A DNA stretch of 5,397 nt from Rhodobacter sp. (lineage in GTDB: Bacteria > Pseudomonadota > Alphaproteobacteria > Rhodobacterales > Rhodobacteraceae), in NCBI GenBank assembly GCA_013824055.1, contig PNNE01000119.1, forward strand, positions 1-5,397, in the 5' to 3' direction. Every line of letters starts with the position of its first letter. Positions within the stretch are counted from its first letter, which is position 1. Below are positions 1 through 5,397 of this stretch, in pieces. Under the pieces are notes generated by a model. It ran no database searches, was not told where the DNA came from, and saw only the letters and a list, made by a program, of their open reading frames with translations. The position numbers and the translations under genes were made by a program.

Positions 1-906
1 TTGTCGATCGCCGTCACGTCCAGCGGCGGATCGTCATGCACCCGCAACGCCGGAGCGTCCCAGTCCGTCGCCCGGTCATAGACCTTGATCGGCGAGAAAT
101 CACTGGTCGGGTCGCAGGCGATATCCGATCACCGTCAGCCTGCGCGCATCGGTCCTGGCGCTGGCCGGCACGAAGACCGGGCAGCCCGGCCGCGCAAGGA
201 TGCAGTTCAGGAAGATCTCGTGCTGCAGCACCTCCGGGAACGGCCCGCCCGAGGCCGTCTCGGCCATGTCCCACTTCGTCACCGCGACACCCATCGCCGT
301 GCACAGGTCCGCCGCCCCCGAGCCGACGCGGCCCAGCGCCCCGATGATGATTGCGCGCGGGCGACCAAGGCCCGCCAGTTCCTCGCCCAACTGCGCCAGC
401 AGCGCATCCTTCGACGGCACCTTCCGCACCGGCCCCGCGATCCCGCCCCGCTGTTGCGCGGCCCAGCACGTCAGCGCAACCGCCGCGCCCGCATAGCCCG
501 CCCAGTAGCCGAAGGCCGCGACCCTACGGCCATCCTCGCCCACCAGATACTCCAGGTCATACAGCACCCCGCCCCCGGCCTTGAACCGTTGCAGCAGCAC
601 CCGCCCTGCCGGTTGCCCCTTGTAGGCGTGGCCGAACATGATGTGCCGGTGGGTCAGCGGAGTCCCATCCTCGGGCAGTTCCTTCAGCCCGAAGATGATT
701 GCATCCGACGGGGCGGTGGGCCAGGCATTCTCGGCCGCGATCTGGCAGCCCGCGGCGCTGTAGCCCTCCAGGGGAATCGCCCGGACCGACGACCGTTCGA
801 CCGTCACCCGGATGCCTGCCCGCACCAGCGCCGCTGCACCTTCGGGCGTGATCCCGACGCGTTCCTCGTTCGGCCGCTGCTCGGCCCGCACCCAGAGATG
901 GGTCAT
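1..906 (-). pseudogene. Saccharopine dehydrogenase (LYS1-type), frameshifted, 3' end beyond window
   Basis: This family interconverts saccharopine with L-lysine and 2-oxoglutarate using NAD, in the cytoplasm. From the ATG at 906 the frame reads 261 family-like residues. The N-terminal alanine-dehydrogenase/transhydrogenase-like domain has GLKE around K75 and FGHAYK around H93, matching the catalytic Lys and His of fungal LYS1. YDLEYL (116-121) and GRRVAAFGYWAG follow, then a Rossmann loop GALGRVGSG (189-197) and the conserved stretch KWDMAETASGGPFPE (211-225). After V259-I260-G261 the frame turns into YRLRPDQ and stops at 100-102. The family continuation (DIACDPTSDFSPIKVYDR) resumes in another frame from 125 and runs open for 41 codons to the window edge. 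A 2-base loss (or 1-base gain) at about 123-127 explains this. The start is supported by AAGGA seven bases upstream. I expect a full length near 350 residues, so about 50 would lie outside. It may be a true pseudogene or a sequencing indel; the family call is firm. Confidence 0.86.
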
Positions 907-913
907 GTCCCCG

Positions 914-918
914 TCCTT
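914..918 (-). promoter_or_regulatory. Ribosome binding site of the saccharopine dehydrogenase gene
   Basis: On the minus strand AAGGA lies seven bases before the ATG at 906. This supports that start over the much longer open frame, which extends upstream to 1461 across the intergenic region and into the oppositely oriented rfbC. Confidence 0.6.
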
Positions 919-971
919 CCCCTTCGTCCCTGCCCCCTGATAGCCCAGGTCCGCGAAGGGCAAAACCCCGC

Positions 972-984
972 AAACAGACTGTTT
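972..984. promoter_or_regulatory. Perfect 13-bp palindrome, candidate operator
   Basis: AAACAG-A-CTGTTT is a perfect 6-bp inverted repeat around one central base. It lies almost midway between the two divergent starts: its centre is 72 bases from the minus-strand ATG and 80 bases from the plus-strand ATG. It is AT-rich in a strongly GC-rich window, as often seen for sites bound by dimeric regulators. No regulator is assigned, and it could also be a chance palindrome. Confidence 0.4.
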
Positions 985-998
985 CCCCGCCATCGCGG

Positions 999-1026
999 CT
1001 TGCAATGCGACCCGTATCGTCGCAAG
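999..1026. repeat. Inverted repeats upstream of rfbC
   Basis: TGCGAC (1006-1011) and GTCGCA (1019-1024) form a perfect 6-bp inverted repeat around seven bases. An offset pair, CTTGC (999-1003) and GCAAG (1022-1026), is also perfect, and its right arm overlaps the first pair's. The structure ends 31 bases before the rfbC start, so it could be an operator or a hairpin in the operon leader. There is no following T-run, so it does not look like a terminator. Confidence 0.35.
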
Positions 1027-1057
1027 TCTGCGCCATCCGGCCTGACGAGTTTCACCC

Positions 1058-1621
1058 ATGCAGATTGAGCCCACCGCCATTTCCGACGTCGTGATCGTGA
1101 CCCCTCGCCGCTTTGGTGACGCGCGCGGCTGGTTCATGGAAACCTGGAACGCCGCGCGGATGGCTGATGCCGGGCTTGACCTGCCCTGGGCGCAGGACAA
1201 CCACTCCTTCTCGGCGGCAAAAGGCACGTTGCGCGGGCTGCACTTCCAGTCGCCCCCCCGTGCGCAGGACAAGCTGGTCCGCTGCACCCGAGGCGCGATC
1301 CTGGATGTGGCGGTGGACATCCGCGCCGGATCTCCCAGCCATGGGCAATGGGTCGGGGTGGAGCTGACCCCCGACAACGGCCGCCAGCTTTTCGTCCCCA
1401 AGGGCTTCCTGCACGGCTTCCTGACCCTGACCGATGACACCGAGGTGCAGTACAAATGCACCGACCTTTACAGCCCCGAGCATGACGGCGCCGTGCGCTG
1501 GGACGACCCGAGCATCGGCATCGACTGGGGCGTGACCGTGCCCACCCTGTCCGACAAGGACGCGAAGGCCCCGCTGCTGGCCGAGATCGGCCAGCCCTTC
1601 CGCCACGGGGCCGCAGAATGA
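1058..1621 (+). CDS. rfbC: dTDP-4-dehydrorhamnose 3,5-epimerase
   Basis: This 187-residue cytoplasmic enzyme (RmlC family, cupin fold) epimerises C3 and C5 of dTDP-4-keto-6-deoxy-D-glucose, the third step of dTDP-L-rhamnose synthesis. Visible motifs are the N-terminal TPRRFGDARGWFMETWN (15-31), GTLRGLHFQ (56-64) with catalytic base H62, the expected lysine at K72, FVPKGFLHGF (112-121), the active-site tyrosine region VQYKCTDLYSPEHDG (130-144) with Y132, and LSDKDAKAP (164-172). Length matches the family's usual 180-190. The ATG at 1058 is the first possible start after an in-frame stop at 1043-1045. Its ribosome site is weak (GAG at 1047-1049). It is the first gene of the operon, and its TGA overlaps the rfbB ATG. 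Nothing in it looks damaged, and the identification is secure. Confidence 0.97.
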   Translation: MQIEPTAISDVVIVTPRRFGDARGWFMETWNAARMADAGLDLPWAQDNHSFSAAKGTLRGLHFQSPPRAQDKLVRCTRGAILDVAVDIRAGSPSHGQWVGVELTPDNGRQLFVPKGFLHGFLTLTDDTEVQYKCTDLYSPEHDGAVRWDDPSIGIDWGVTVPTLSDKDAKAPLLAEIGQPFRHGAAE

Positions 1622-2655
1622 AGCTGCTCGTCACCGGCGGTGCGGGCTTCATCGGGTCTGCCGTCGTCCGGCTGGCCGTCCAACGCGGCCACGAAGTCGT
1701 CAACCTGGACGCCATGACCTATGCCGCGAACCTGGCCAACGTCGCTTCGGTCGCGCAGTCGAACCTCTACAGTTTCGAGAAAGCCGACATCCGCGACCGC
1801 GCCGCGCTGGACCGCATCTTCGCGCTGCACCGGCCCGATGCCGTGATGCACCTTGCCGCCGAAAGCCACGTCGACCGCTCCATCGACGGTCCGGCGGATT
1901 TCATCGAAACCAACATCACCGGCACCTTCAACATGCTGGAAGCCGCCCGCGCGCACTGGACGCGCCTGGGCAAGCCGGAAACCTTCCGCTTCCACCACAT
2001 CTCGACCGATGAGGTCTTCGGGTCCCTGGGACCGGAAGGCCAGTTCACCGAACACACCCCCTACGACCCGCGCAGCCCCTATTCGGCGTCGAAAGCCGCC
2101 TCGGACCACCTGGTCCGCGCCTGGGCCGAGACCTACGGGCTGCCCGTGGTCCTGACCAACTGCTCGAACAACTACGGCCCCTACCACTTCCCGGAAAAGC
2201 TGATCCCCGTCGCGATCCTGAATGCGCTGCATGGGCGCCCGATCCCGGTCTACGGCACGGGCGAAAACATCCGCGACTGGCTGTATGTCGAGGATCACGC
2301 CGACGCCCTGCTTCTTGTCCTGGAAAAGGGCGCGCTTGGCCGCAGCTACAACATCGGCGGCGAGAATGAGCGCCGCAACATCGACCTGGTCCGCACCATC
2401 TGCGCGCTGCTGGACGAGATGGCCCCAAAGGCCACGCCCTATGCCGAGCAGATCACCTTCGTCACCGACCGCCCCGGCCACGACGCCCGCTATGCCATCG
2501 ACCCCAGCCGCATCCGCGACGAGCTTGGCTGGCGGCCTTCGGTCACTGTGGAAGAGGGGCTGAGGCGCACTGTCCGCTGGTATCTTGACAACGAAGCCTG
2601 GTGGCGGCCCCTGCTTGACCGGCAGGGCGTCGGCGAAAGGCTGGGCAAGGCATGA
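1618..2655 (+). CDS. rfbB: dTDP-glucose 4,6-dehydratase
   Basis: This 345-residue extended short-chain dehydrogenase (RmlB family) converts dTDP-D-glucose to dTDP-4-keto-6-deoxy-D-glucose with bound NAD, the second step of dTDP-L-rhamnose synthesis. It has the N-terminal Rossmann motif GGAGFIG (7-13), LAAESHVDRSID (79-90), the catalytic HISTDEVFG (127-135) with the T-D-E triad at 130-132, and the YSASKA active site with Y155 and K159. The sugar-nucleotide binding stretch NCSNNYGPYHFPEKLIP (181-197), GTGENIRDWLYVEDH (213-227) and DRPGHDARYA (284-293) follow. Length is typical. The ATG overlaps the rfbC stop, and a short GGGG (1607-1610) lies seven bases upstream. The same family also serves other 6-deoxysugar pathways, but with the other three rhamnose genes present the role is clear. 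Confidence 0.97.
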   Translation: MKLLVTGGAGFIGSAVVRLAVQRGHEVVNLDAMTYAANLANVASVAQSNLYSFEKADIRDRAALDRIFALHRPDAVMHLAAESHVDRSIDGPADFIETNITGTFNMLEAARAHWTRLGKPETFRFHHISTDEVFGSLGPEGQFTEHTPYDPRSPYSASKAASDHLVRAWAETYGLPVVLTNCSNNYGPYHFPEKLIPVAILNALHGRPIPVYGTGENIRDWLYVEDHADALLLVLEKGALGRSYNIGGENERRNIDLVRTICALLDEMAPKATPYAEQITFVTDRPGHDARYAIDPSRIRDELGWRPSVTVEEGLRRTVRWYLDNEAWWRPLLDRQGVGERLGKA

Positions 2656-3497
2656 AGCTTCTTGTCTTCGGCAAGACCGGCCAGGTCGCCCGCGAACTGC
2701 AACGCATCGCCCCTGACGCCATCTTTCTTGGCCGGGAAGACGCCGACCTTCTCAACCCCGCCACCTGCGCAGCTGCGATCACCGCCTCCAACGCCGACGC
2801 GGTGATCAACGCCGCCGCCTGGACCGCCGTCGACAAGGCCGAGACCGAGGAACCCGCCGCCACCACCGTCAACGGCGAGGCCCCCACGGCCATGGCCCAG
2901 GCCGCAGCCGCCAGGGGCATCCCCTTTCTTCATATCTCCACCGACTACGTCTTTGATGGCACCGGCAGCCAGCCCTTCACCCCCGACCACCCGACCGCGC
3001 CGCTTGGCGCCTATGGCCGCTCCAAGCTGGCTGGGGAAATCGGGGTCCGCGCCGCCAACGGCCCGCACCTCATCCTGCGCACTTCCTGGGTCGTGTCGGC
3101 CCACGGCGCGAACTTTGTCAAGACCATGCTCCGCCTTGGCCGCGACCGCGAAACCCTCAACGTCGTCGCCGACCAGATCGGCGGCCCCACCCCCGCCGCC
3201 GCCATCGCCCAGGCCCTTGTCTCCGCCGCCAGGGCCATGACCCAGGGCGCAGCAGGGGGCACGCACCACTTCTCGGGCCAGCCCGACACCAGCTGGACCG
3301 ATTTCGCAAGGCGGATCATGGCCGAGGCAGACCTGCCTTGCCGGATCACCGACATCCCGACCGCCGACTACCCCACTCCGGCCCGACGCCCGCTGAATTC
3401 GCGCCTTGATTGCCGTGCATTTACCGCCGCGTTCGGCATCCCCCGCCCCGACTGGCGGGACGGCCTGTCCGTGATCGTGAAGGAGCTTCGCCCATGA
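2652..3497 (+). CDS. rfbD: dTDP-4-dehydrorhamnose reductase
   Basis: This 281-residue enzyme (RmlD family, short-chain dehydrogenase fold) reduces the 4-keto group to give dTDP-L-rhamnose, using NAD(P)H in the cytoplasm. It shows the RmlD-type N-terminal nucleotide motif GKTGQVA (7-13), INAAAWTAVDKAE (52-64), HISTDYVFDG (94-103) and the catalytic YGRSKLAGE (121-129) with Y121 and K125. RTSWV (143-147), DQIGGPT (174-180) and the C-terminal RPLNSRLD (246-253) are also typical. Length is in the normal range. The ATG overlaps the rfbB TGA, and GAAAGG (2635-2640) eleven bases upstream is a plausible but loosely spaced ribosome site. The gene ends in an ATGA overlap with rfbA. The call is secure. 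Confidence 0.97.
   Translation: MKLLVFGKTGQVARELQRIAPDAIFLGREDADLLNPATCAAAITASNADAVINAAAWTAVDKAETEEPAATTVNGEAPTAMAQAAAARGIPFLHISTDYVFDGTGSQPFTPDHPTAPLGAYGRSKLAGEIGVRAANGPHLILRTSWVVSAHGANFVKTMLRLGRDRETLNVVADQIGGPTPAAAIAQALVSAARAMTQGAAGGTHHFSGQPDTSWTDFARRIMAEADLPCRITDIPTADYPTPARRPLNSRLDCRAFTAAFGIPRPDWRDGLSVIVKELRP
3480..3485 (+). promoter_or_regulatory. Ribosome binding site of rfbA
   Basis: AAGGAG, inside the last codons of rfbD, lies eight bases before the ATG at 3494. It decides the rfbA start. The same frame is open from an ATG at 3410, but that start would add 28 residues unlike the family's N-terminus and overlap rfbD by 88 bases. Confidence 0.8.
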
Positions 3498-4369
3498 CCC
3501 GCAAAGGCATCCTGCTTGCCGGAGGCACCGGCTCGCGCCTCTGGCCGATCACACTGGGCTCGTCGAAGCAACTGCTGCCGATCTACGACAAGCCGATGGT
3601 CTATTACCCGATCTCGGTCCTGATGCTGTCCGGCATCCGTCAGATCGCCATCATCACCACCCCCGACGACCAGCCGCAGTTCCAGCGCCTGCTGGGCGAC
3701 GGCAGCCAGTGGGGCGTCAGCTTCACCTGGATCATCCAGGAAAAGCCGGAAGGCCTGGCGCAGGCCTATCTTCTGACCCGCGATTTCCTTGCCGGCGCGC
3801 CCTCGGCGATGGTGCTGGGCGACAACATCTTCTTTGGCCACGGCTTGCCGGAAATCCTGCACCGGGCCAACGCGCAAGCCTCGGGCGGGACGGTCTTCGG
3901 CTACCACGTCTCGGACCCCGAGCGGTACGGCGTGGCCGCCTTCGACGCCTCGGGCAAGGTCACGCAGATCATCGAAAAGCCGAAGACCCCGCCCTCCAGC
4001 TTTGCCATCACCGGGCTTTACTTCCTGGACGGTCGCGCCCCGGACATCGCGGCGACGATCCGGCCCTCGCCGAGGGGAGAGCTGGAGATCGTCGATGTCC
4101 TGGAACACTACCGCGCCGAAGGCTCGCTTCAGGTCGAACGCATGGGGCGCGGCTTTGCCTGGCTGGATACCGGCACTCCCGGCAGCCTGCTGGACGCCGG
4201 GAATTTCGTGCGCACCCTGCAGGACCGGCAGGGGATGCAGGTCGGCTCACCCGACGAGATCGCCTTTCACATGGGATGGATCGACCGCGCGGGCCTGACC
4301 CGGCAGGCGCAGGTCTTCGGCAAGTCCAGCTACGGCGCGCATCTGGCCAGCGTGCTGAAAGAGCCCTAG
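3494..4369 (+). CDS. rfbA: Glucose-1-phosphate thymidylyltransferase
   Basis: This 291-residue nucleotidyltransferase (RmlA family) joins glucose-1-phosphate and dTTP to dTDP-glucose and pyrophosphate, the first and usually feedback-controlled step of dTDP-L-rhamnose synthesis. The N-terminal signature LAGGTGSRLWPIT (8-20) is followed by SKQLLPIYDKPMVYYP (24-39), GDGSQWG (68-74), the metal-binding LGDNIFFGHGLP (108-119) with D110, DPERYGV (141-147), EKP (161-163), TGLYFLD (173-179), RGELEIVDVL (194-203) and GRGFAWLDTGT (218-228) with the second metal aspartate D225. Length is standard for the short RmlA type. The start follows from the strong AAGGAG and the ATGA overlap with rfbD. The stop TAG shares the palindrome CTAG with the converging DUF2834 gene. 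The protein looks intact and the call is secure. Confidence 0.97.
   Translation: MTRKGILLAGGTGSRLWPITLGSSKQLLPIYDKPMVYYPISVLMLSGIRQIAIITTPDDQPQFQRLLGDGSQWGVSFTWIIQEKPEGLAQAYLLTRDFLAGAPSAMVLGDNIFFGHGLPEILHRANAQASGGTVFGYHVSDPERYGVAAFDASGKVTQIIEKPKTPPSSFAITGLYFLDGRAPDIAATIRPSPRGELEIVDVLEHYRAEGSLQVERMGRGFAWLDTGTPGSLLDAGNFVRTLQDRQGMQVGSPDEIAFHMGWIDRAGLTRQAQVFGKSSYGAHLASVLKEP
4366..4369. other. Shared palindromic stop: CTAG ends two converging genes
   Basis: CTAG reads TAG on both strands. The plus strand uses 4367-4369 to stop rfbA, and the minus strand uses 4368-4366 to stop the DUF2834 gene. The two reading frames therefore leave no intergenic space and no room for a terminator between them. 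Confidence 0.9.
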
Positions 4370-4683
4370 TCGCGCCGCCCGGACCGCAGGAACAGGTACA
4401 GCGGCAACCCGCAGCTGACCCCGATGCAGAAGGTCGCGGGGATCGCCACCAGATGCCACCAGGCGCGGCGGGCGATCGCCTCGGCCAGGATCCAGACAGT
4501 CAGCGTGATGGCGGCGATGGTCAGGTCCCAGGTCAGCCCGGTGGTCGAGGCGTTGACGTACCAGGCGTCGATCAGGCCGCTCAGACCCGTCCCCGTCTCG
4601 CGCATGTGTTTCAGGAACCAGTACATCGGATGCACCGCGCCCCAGATCGCCAGCGCCAGGAAGGCCAGACGCAGCGGCGTCAC
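4366..4683 (-). CDS. DUF2834 family small integral membrane protein
   Basis: This 105-residue protein resembles the DUF2834 family, whose function is unknown. Three hydrophobic segments are visible, at about 4-23, 48-69 and 76-98, with a short polar loop (25-46) between the first two. The second segment carries D53 and ends with E68, and the third carries the pattern GVSCGLPLYLFLR (88-100), which I recall as typical of the family. The tail SGRRD is charged and probably cytoplasmic. I chose the GTG at 4683 because it forms a GTGA overlap with the preceding lipoprotein stop and gives a protein beginning just before the first membrane segment. The frame is open further upstream to an ATG at 4929, but that part is arginine-rich shadow of the lipoprotein genes. 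No good ribosome site precedes the GTG, so translation probably depends on coupling. The family call rests on recall of the pattern, not a search. Confidence 0.8.
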   Translation of the reverse strand: MTPLRLAFLALAIWGAVHPMYWFLKHMRETGTGLSGLIDAWYVNASTTGLTWDLTIAAITLTVWILAEAIARRAWWHLVAIPATFCIGVSCGLPLYLFLRSGRRD

Positions 4684-4805
4684 TTGATCACCACGCCGAC
4701 CTGCGCCTCGCCCACAAGCGACAGGCCTTTCGAGGGTGGCTCGGGCGCGCCGTCGGCACCGCAGGCGGCAAGGGCAAGACAGGCGATCAGCAACAGTCTG
4801 GGCAT
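4680..4805 (-). CDS. Very small lipoprotein (41 residues)
   Basis: The peptide has a hydrophobic signal LLLIACLALAAC with lipobox LAAC (12-15), so lipidation is expected at C15. Glycine follows the cysteine, so no aspartate inner-membrane retention signal is seen and outer-membrane sorting is possible. The mature part is only 27 residues: a proline-rich linker (GAPEPPSKG) and a strand-like tail GLSLVGEAQVGVVIK. A ribosome site GAGGA (4819-4815) lies nine bases before the ATG and overlaps the stop codon of the preceding lipoprotein gene. The stop overlaps the GTG of the DUF2834 gene. Signal, ribosome site and coupling at both ends make it a believable gene despite its size. Its function is unknown. 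Confidence 0.78.
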   Translation of the reverse strand: MPRLLLIACLALAACGADGAPEPPSKGLSLVGEAQVGVVIK

Positions 4806-4817
4806 GGCGGGCTTTCC

Positions 4818-4970
4818 TCAGGGGTCGATGGTGACGGTGGCACCACCGAGGTCGCCCGACAAGGTGGGGTTCGCCTCCACACCATCCAGGCCGAAGGTCA
4901 GGTTGGTTGCGACCAGCGGATTGCTGCACCCCGCCAGGGTCAGAAAGGCCAGAAGAACCACGGATTTCAT
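4818..4970 (-). CDS. Small lipoprotein (50 residues)
   Basis: The protein begins MKSVVLLAFLTLAGC, a short lipoprotein signal with lipobox LAGC (12-15), giving lipidation at C15. Serine follows the cysteine, which suggests outer-membrane sorting. The mature part has 36 residues ending in TLSGDLGGATVTIDP and contains no recognised domain. The ATG at 4970 is preceded at seven bases by a perfect AAGGAG (4983-4978), so the longer open frame up to 5063, which overlaps argH, is rejected. The gene starts 28 bases after the argH stop and runs in the same direction, so it is probably on the argH transcript. Its function is unknown. Confidence 0.82.
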   Translation of the reverse strand: MKSVVLLAFLTLAGCSNPLVATNLTFGLDGVEANPTLSGDLGGATVTIDP

Positions 4971-4977
4971 GGCAGGA

Positions 4978-4983
4978 CTCCTT
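4978..4983 (-). promoter_or_regulatory. Ribosome binding site of the 50-residue lipoprotein gene
   Basis: AAGGAG on the minus strand, seven bases before the ATG at 4970, is one of the two strongest ribosome sites in the window. It fixes the start at the lipoprotein signal and not at the upstream ATG inside argH. Confidence 0.8.
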
Positions 4984-4998
4984 TTCCGACCGCCTGGA

Positions 4999-5397
4999 TC
5001 AAGCCAGCGCGGCTTTCCAGCGGGCAATCTGGGCGCGCACCTGGTCTGGCGCCGTCCCGCCATAGGATGTGCGGCTGCGGATGGAATTTTCCACCCCCAG
5101 GACCGAGTAGACCTCTGGCGTGATCCCCGGATGCACGGCGGTCATGTCGCCGATCGACAGGTCGGGCAGGTCGCAGCCGCGCTGTTCGGCCAGTGCCACC
5201 AGCGTCCCGGTCACGTGATGCGCCTCGCGGAACGGCAGGTTCAGCGCCTTGACCAACCAGTCCGCCAGATCGGTCGCGGTCGAGAAACCCGAGGCGGCAG
5301 AGGCCGCAAGCACCTCGCGGTTGGCGGTCATGTCGCTGACCATCCCGGTCATCGCGGCAAGGCCCAGCATCAGGCTGTCGGCGGCGTCGAAGACCTG
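4999..5397 (-). CDS. argH: Argininosuccinate lyase, C-terminal part
   Basis: The 132 residues seen here are the C-terminal part of ArgH, which splits argininosuccinate into arginine and fumarate in the cytoplasm, the last step of arginine synthesis. The frame runs in from the window edge with QVFDAADSL, so the internal methionine at 5370 is not the start. The family normally has about 460 residues, so about 330 lie outside, including the fumarase-superfamily signature loop. Visible C-terminal features are the helical stretch MLGLAAMTGMVSDM (10-23 of the visible part), TDLADWLVKALNLPFREAHH (42-61) with the conserved PFREAHH, and SRTSYGGTAP (108-117). The last residues, RWKAALA, end normally. 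The gene probably heads the small minus-strand operon that follows. Confidence 0.93.
   Translation of the reverse strand, partial: QVFDAADSLMLGLAAMTGMVSDMTANREVLAASAASGFSTATDLADWLVKALNLPFREAHHVTGTLVALAEQRGCDLPDLSIGDMTAVHPGITPEVYSVLGVENSIRSRTSYGGTAPDQVRAQIARWKAALA

Larger units (their letters stand above)
907..1057. promoter_or_regulatory. Divergent intergenic region between saccharopine dehydrogenase and rfbC
   Basis: These 151 bases separate two divergently transcribed genes and must hold the promoter of the rhamnose operon and probably that of the minus-strand gene. The stretch around 962-984 is richer in A and T than its surroundings. It contains a perfect 13-bp palindrome (972-984) and an inverted repeat (1006-1024). 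I could not find a -35/-10 pair with good spacing in either direction, so no promoter is placed. That the region holds promoters is inferred from gene layout. Confidence 0.55.

Noticed and set aside
987..998. Short inverted repeat CCGC-CATC-GCGG in the divergent region
   Set aside because: Four-base GC arms are expected often by chance in this composition.
907..1057. Promoter -35/-10 pairs built around TTGCAA (plus) or TTGCCC (minus)
   Set aside because: The candidate -10 elements are poor or wrongly spaced (9 and about 15 bases), so no promoter is called.
85..1068. Long plus-strand open frame of 327 codons opposite saccharopine dehydrogenase
   Set aside because: Its protein is rich in arginine and proline with no family motif, and it lies antisense to a gene with clear conserved motifs. 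Long open shadows are expected at this GC content.
907..1461. N-terminal extension of the saccharopine dehydrogenase frame to an ATG at 1461
   Set aside because: The extension crosses the intergenic region and the opposite strand of rfbC. The ATG at 906 has a ribosome site and begins with the family N-terminus.
1468..2481. Minus-strand open frame of 337 codons opposite rfbC and rfbB
   Set aside because: It is antisense to two secure genes, has no recognisable motif and shows the composition of a shadow frame.
2490..3269. Minus-strand open frame of 259 codons opposite rfbD
   Set aside because: It is glycine-rich without motifs and is antisense to rfbD, whose motifs are clear.
3410..3493. Earlier ATG for rfbA adding 28 residues
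   Set aside because: It would overlap rfbD by 88 bases and precede the family N-terminus. The strong AAGGAG fits only the ATG at 3494.
3368..4108. Minus-strand open frame of 246 codons opposite rfbA
   Set aside because: It is antisense to rfbA, with no family pattern or plausible start context.
4835..4848. Hairpin CGGTGG-CA-CCACCG as a possible terminator
   Set aside because: It lies inside the coding part of the 50-residue lipoprotein, has a two-base loop and is followed by no T-run. It is probably a by-product of glycine and threonine codons.

Overview
The window is GC-rich throughout, with strong third-position G/C preference. All recognisable proteins look alphaproteobacterial, most like the Rhodobacteraceae (Rhodobacter/Paracoccus-type). 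That placement is inferred from the style of the proteins and the argH and saccharopine dehydrogenase neighbours, not from a marker gene.

Layout. Positions 1-906 (minus strand) hold most of a LYS1-type saccharopine dehydrogenase. Its reading frame breaks near position 125 and its 3' end lies outside the window. Positions 907-1057 are a divergent intergenic region with a perfect 13-bp palindrome and a second inverted repeat. Positions 1058-4369 (plus strand) are a complete four-gene dTDP-L-rhamnose operon in the order rfbC-rfbB-rfbD-rfbA, with every junction an ATGA stop/start overlap. Positions 4366-5397 (minus strand) hold a converging gene string. Read in transcription order it is the C-terminal part of argH, a 50-residue lipoprotein, a 41-residue lipoprotein and a 105-residue DUF2834-type membrane protein. 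The last gene of that string and rfbA end in the same four bases, CTAG.

How the genes work together. RfbA makes dTDP-glucose from glucose-1-phosphate and dTTP, RfbB dehydrates it to the 4-keto-6-deoxy sugar, RfbC epimerises C3 and C5, and RfbD reduces C4 to give dTDP-L-rhamnose. This is the donor for rhamnose in O-antigen, capsule or exopolysaccharide. No glycosyltransferase or export gene lies in the window. ArgH performs the last step of arginine synthesis. The small envelope proteins behind it have no evident link to arginine and may simply share its transcript. The saccharopine dehydrogenase belongs to lysine/saccharopine metabolism.

No clearly new biological system was found; most of the window is ordinary metabolism. 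The points worth a second look are the frameshift, the palindromes in the divergent promoter region, the shared CTAG stop, and the very short coupled lipoprotein genes, one of which (41 codons) would be missed by common length cut-offs. No tRNA, rRNA, CRISPR array, insertion sequence or convincing intrinsic terminator was seen.
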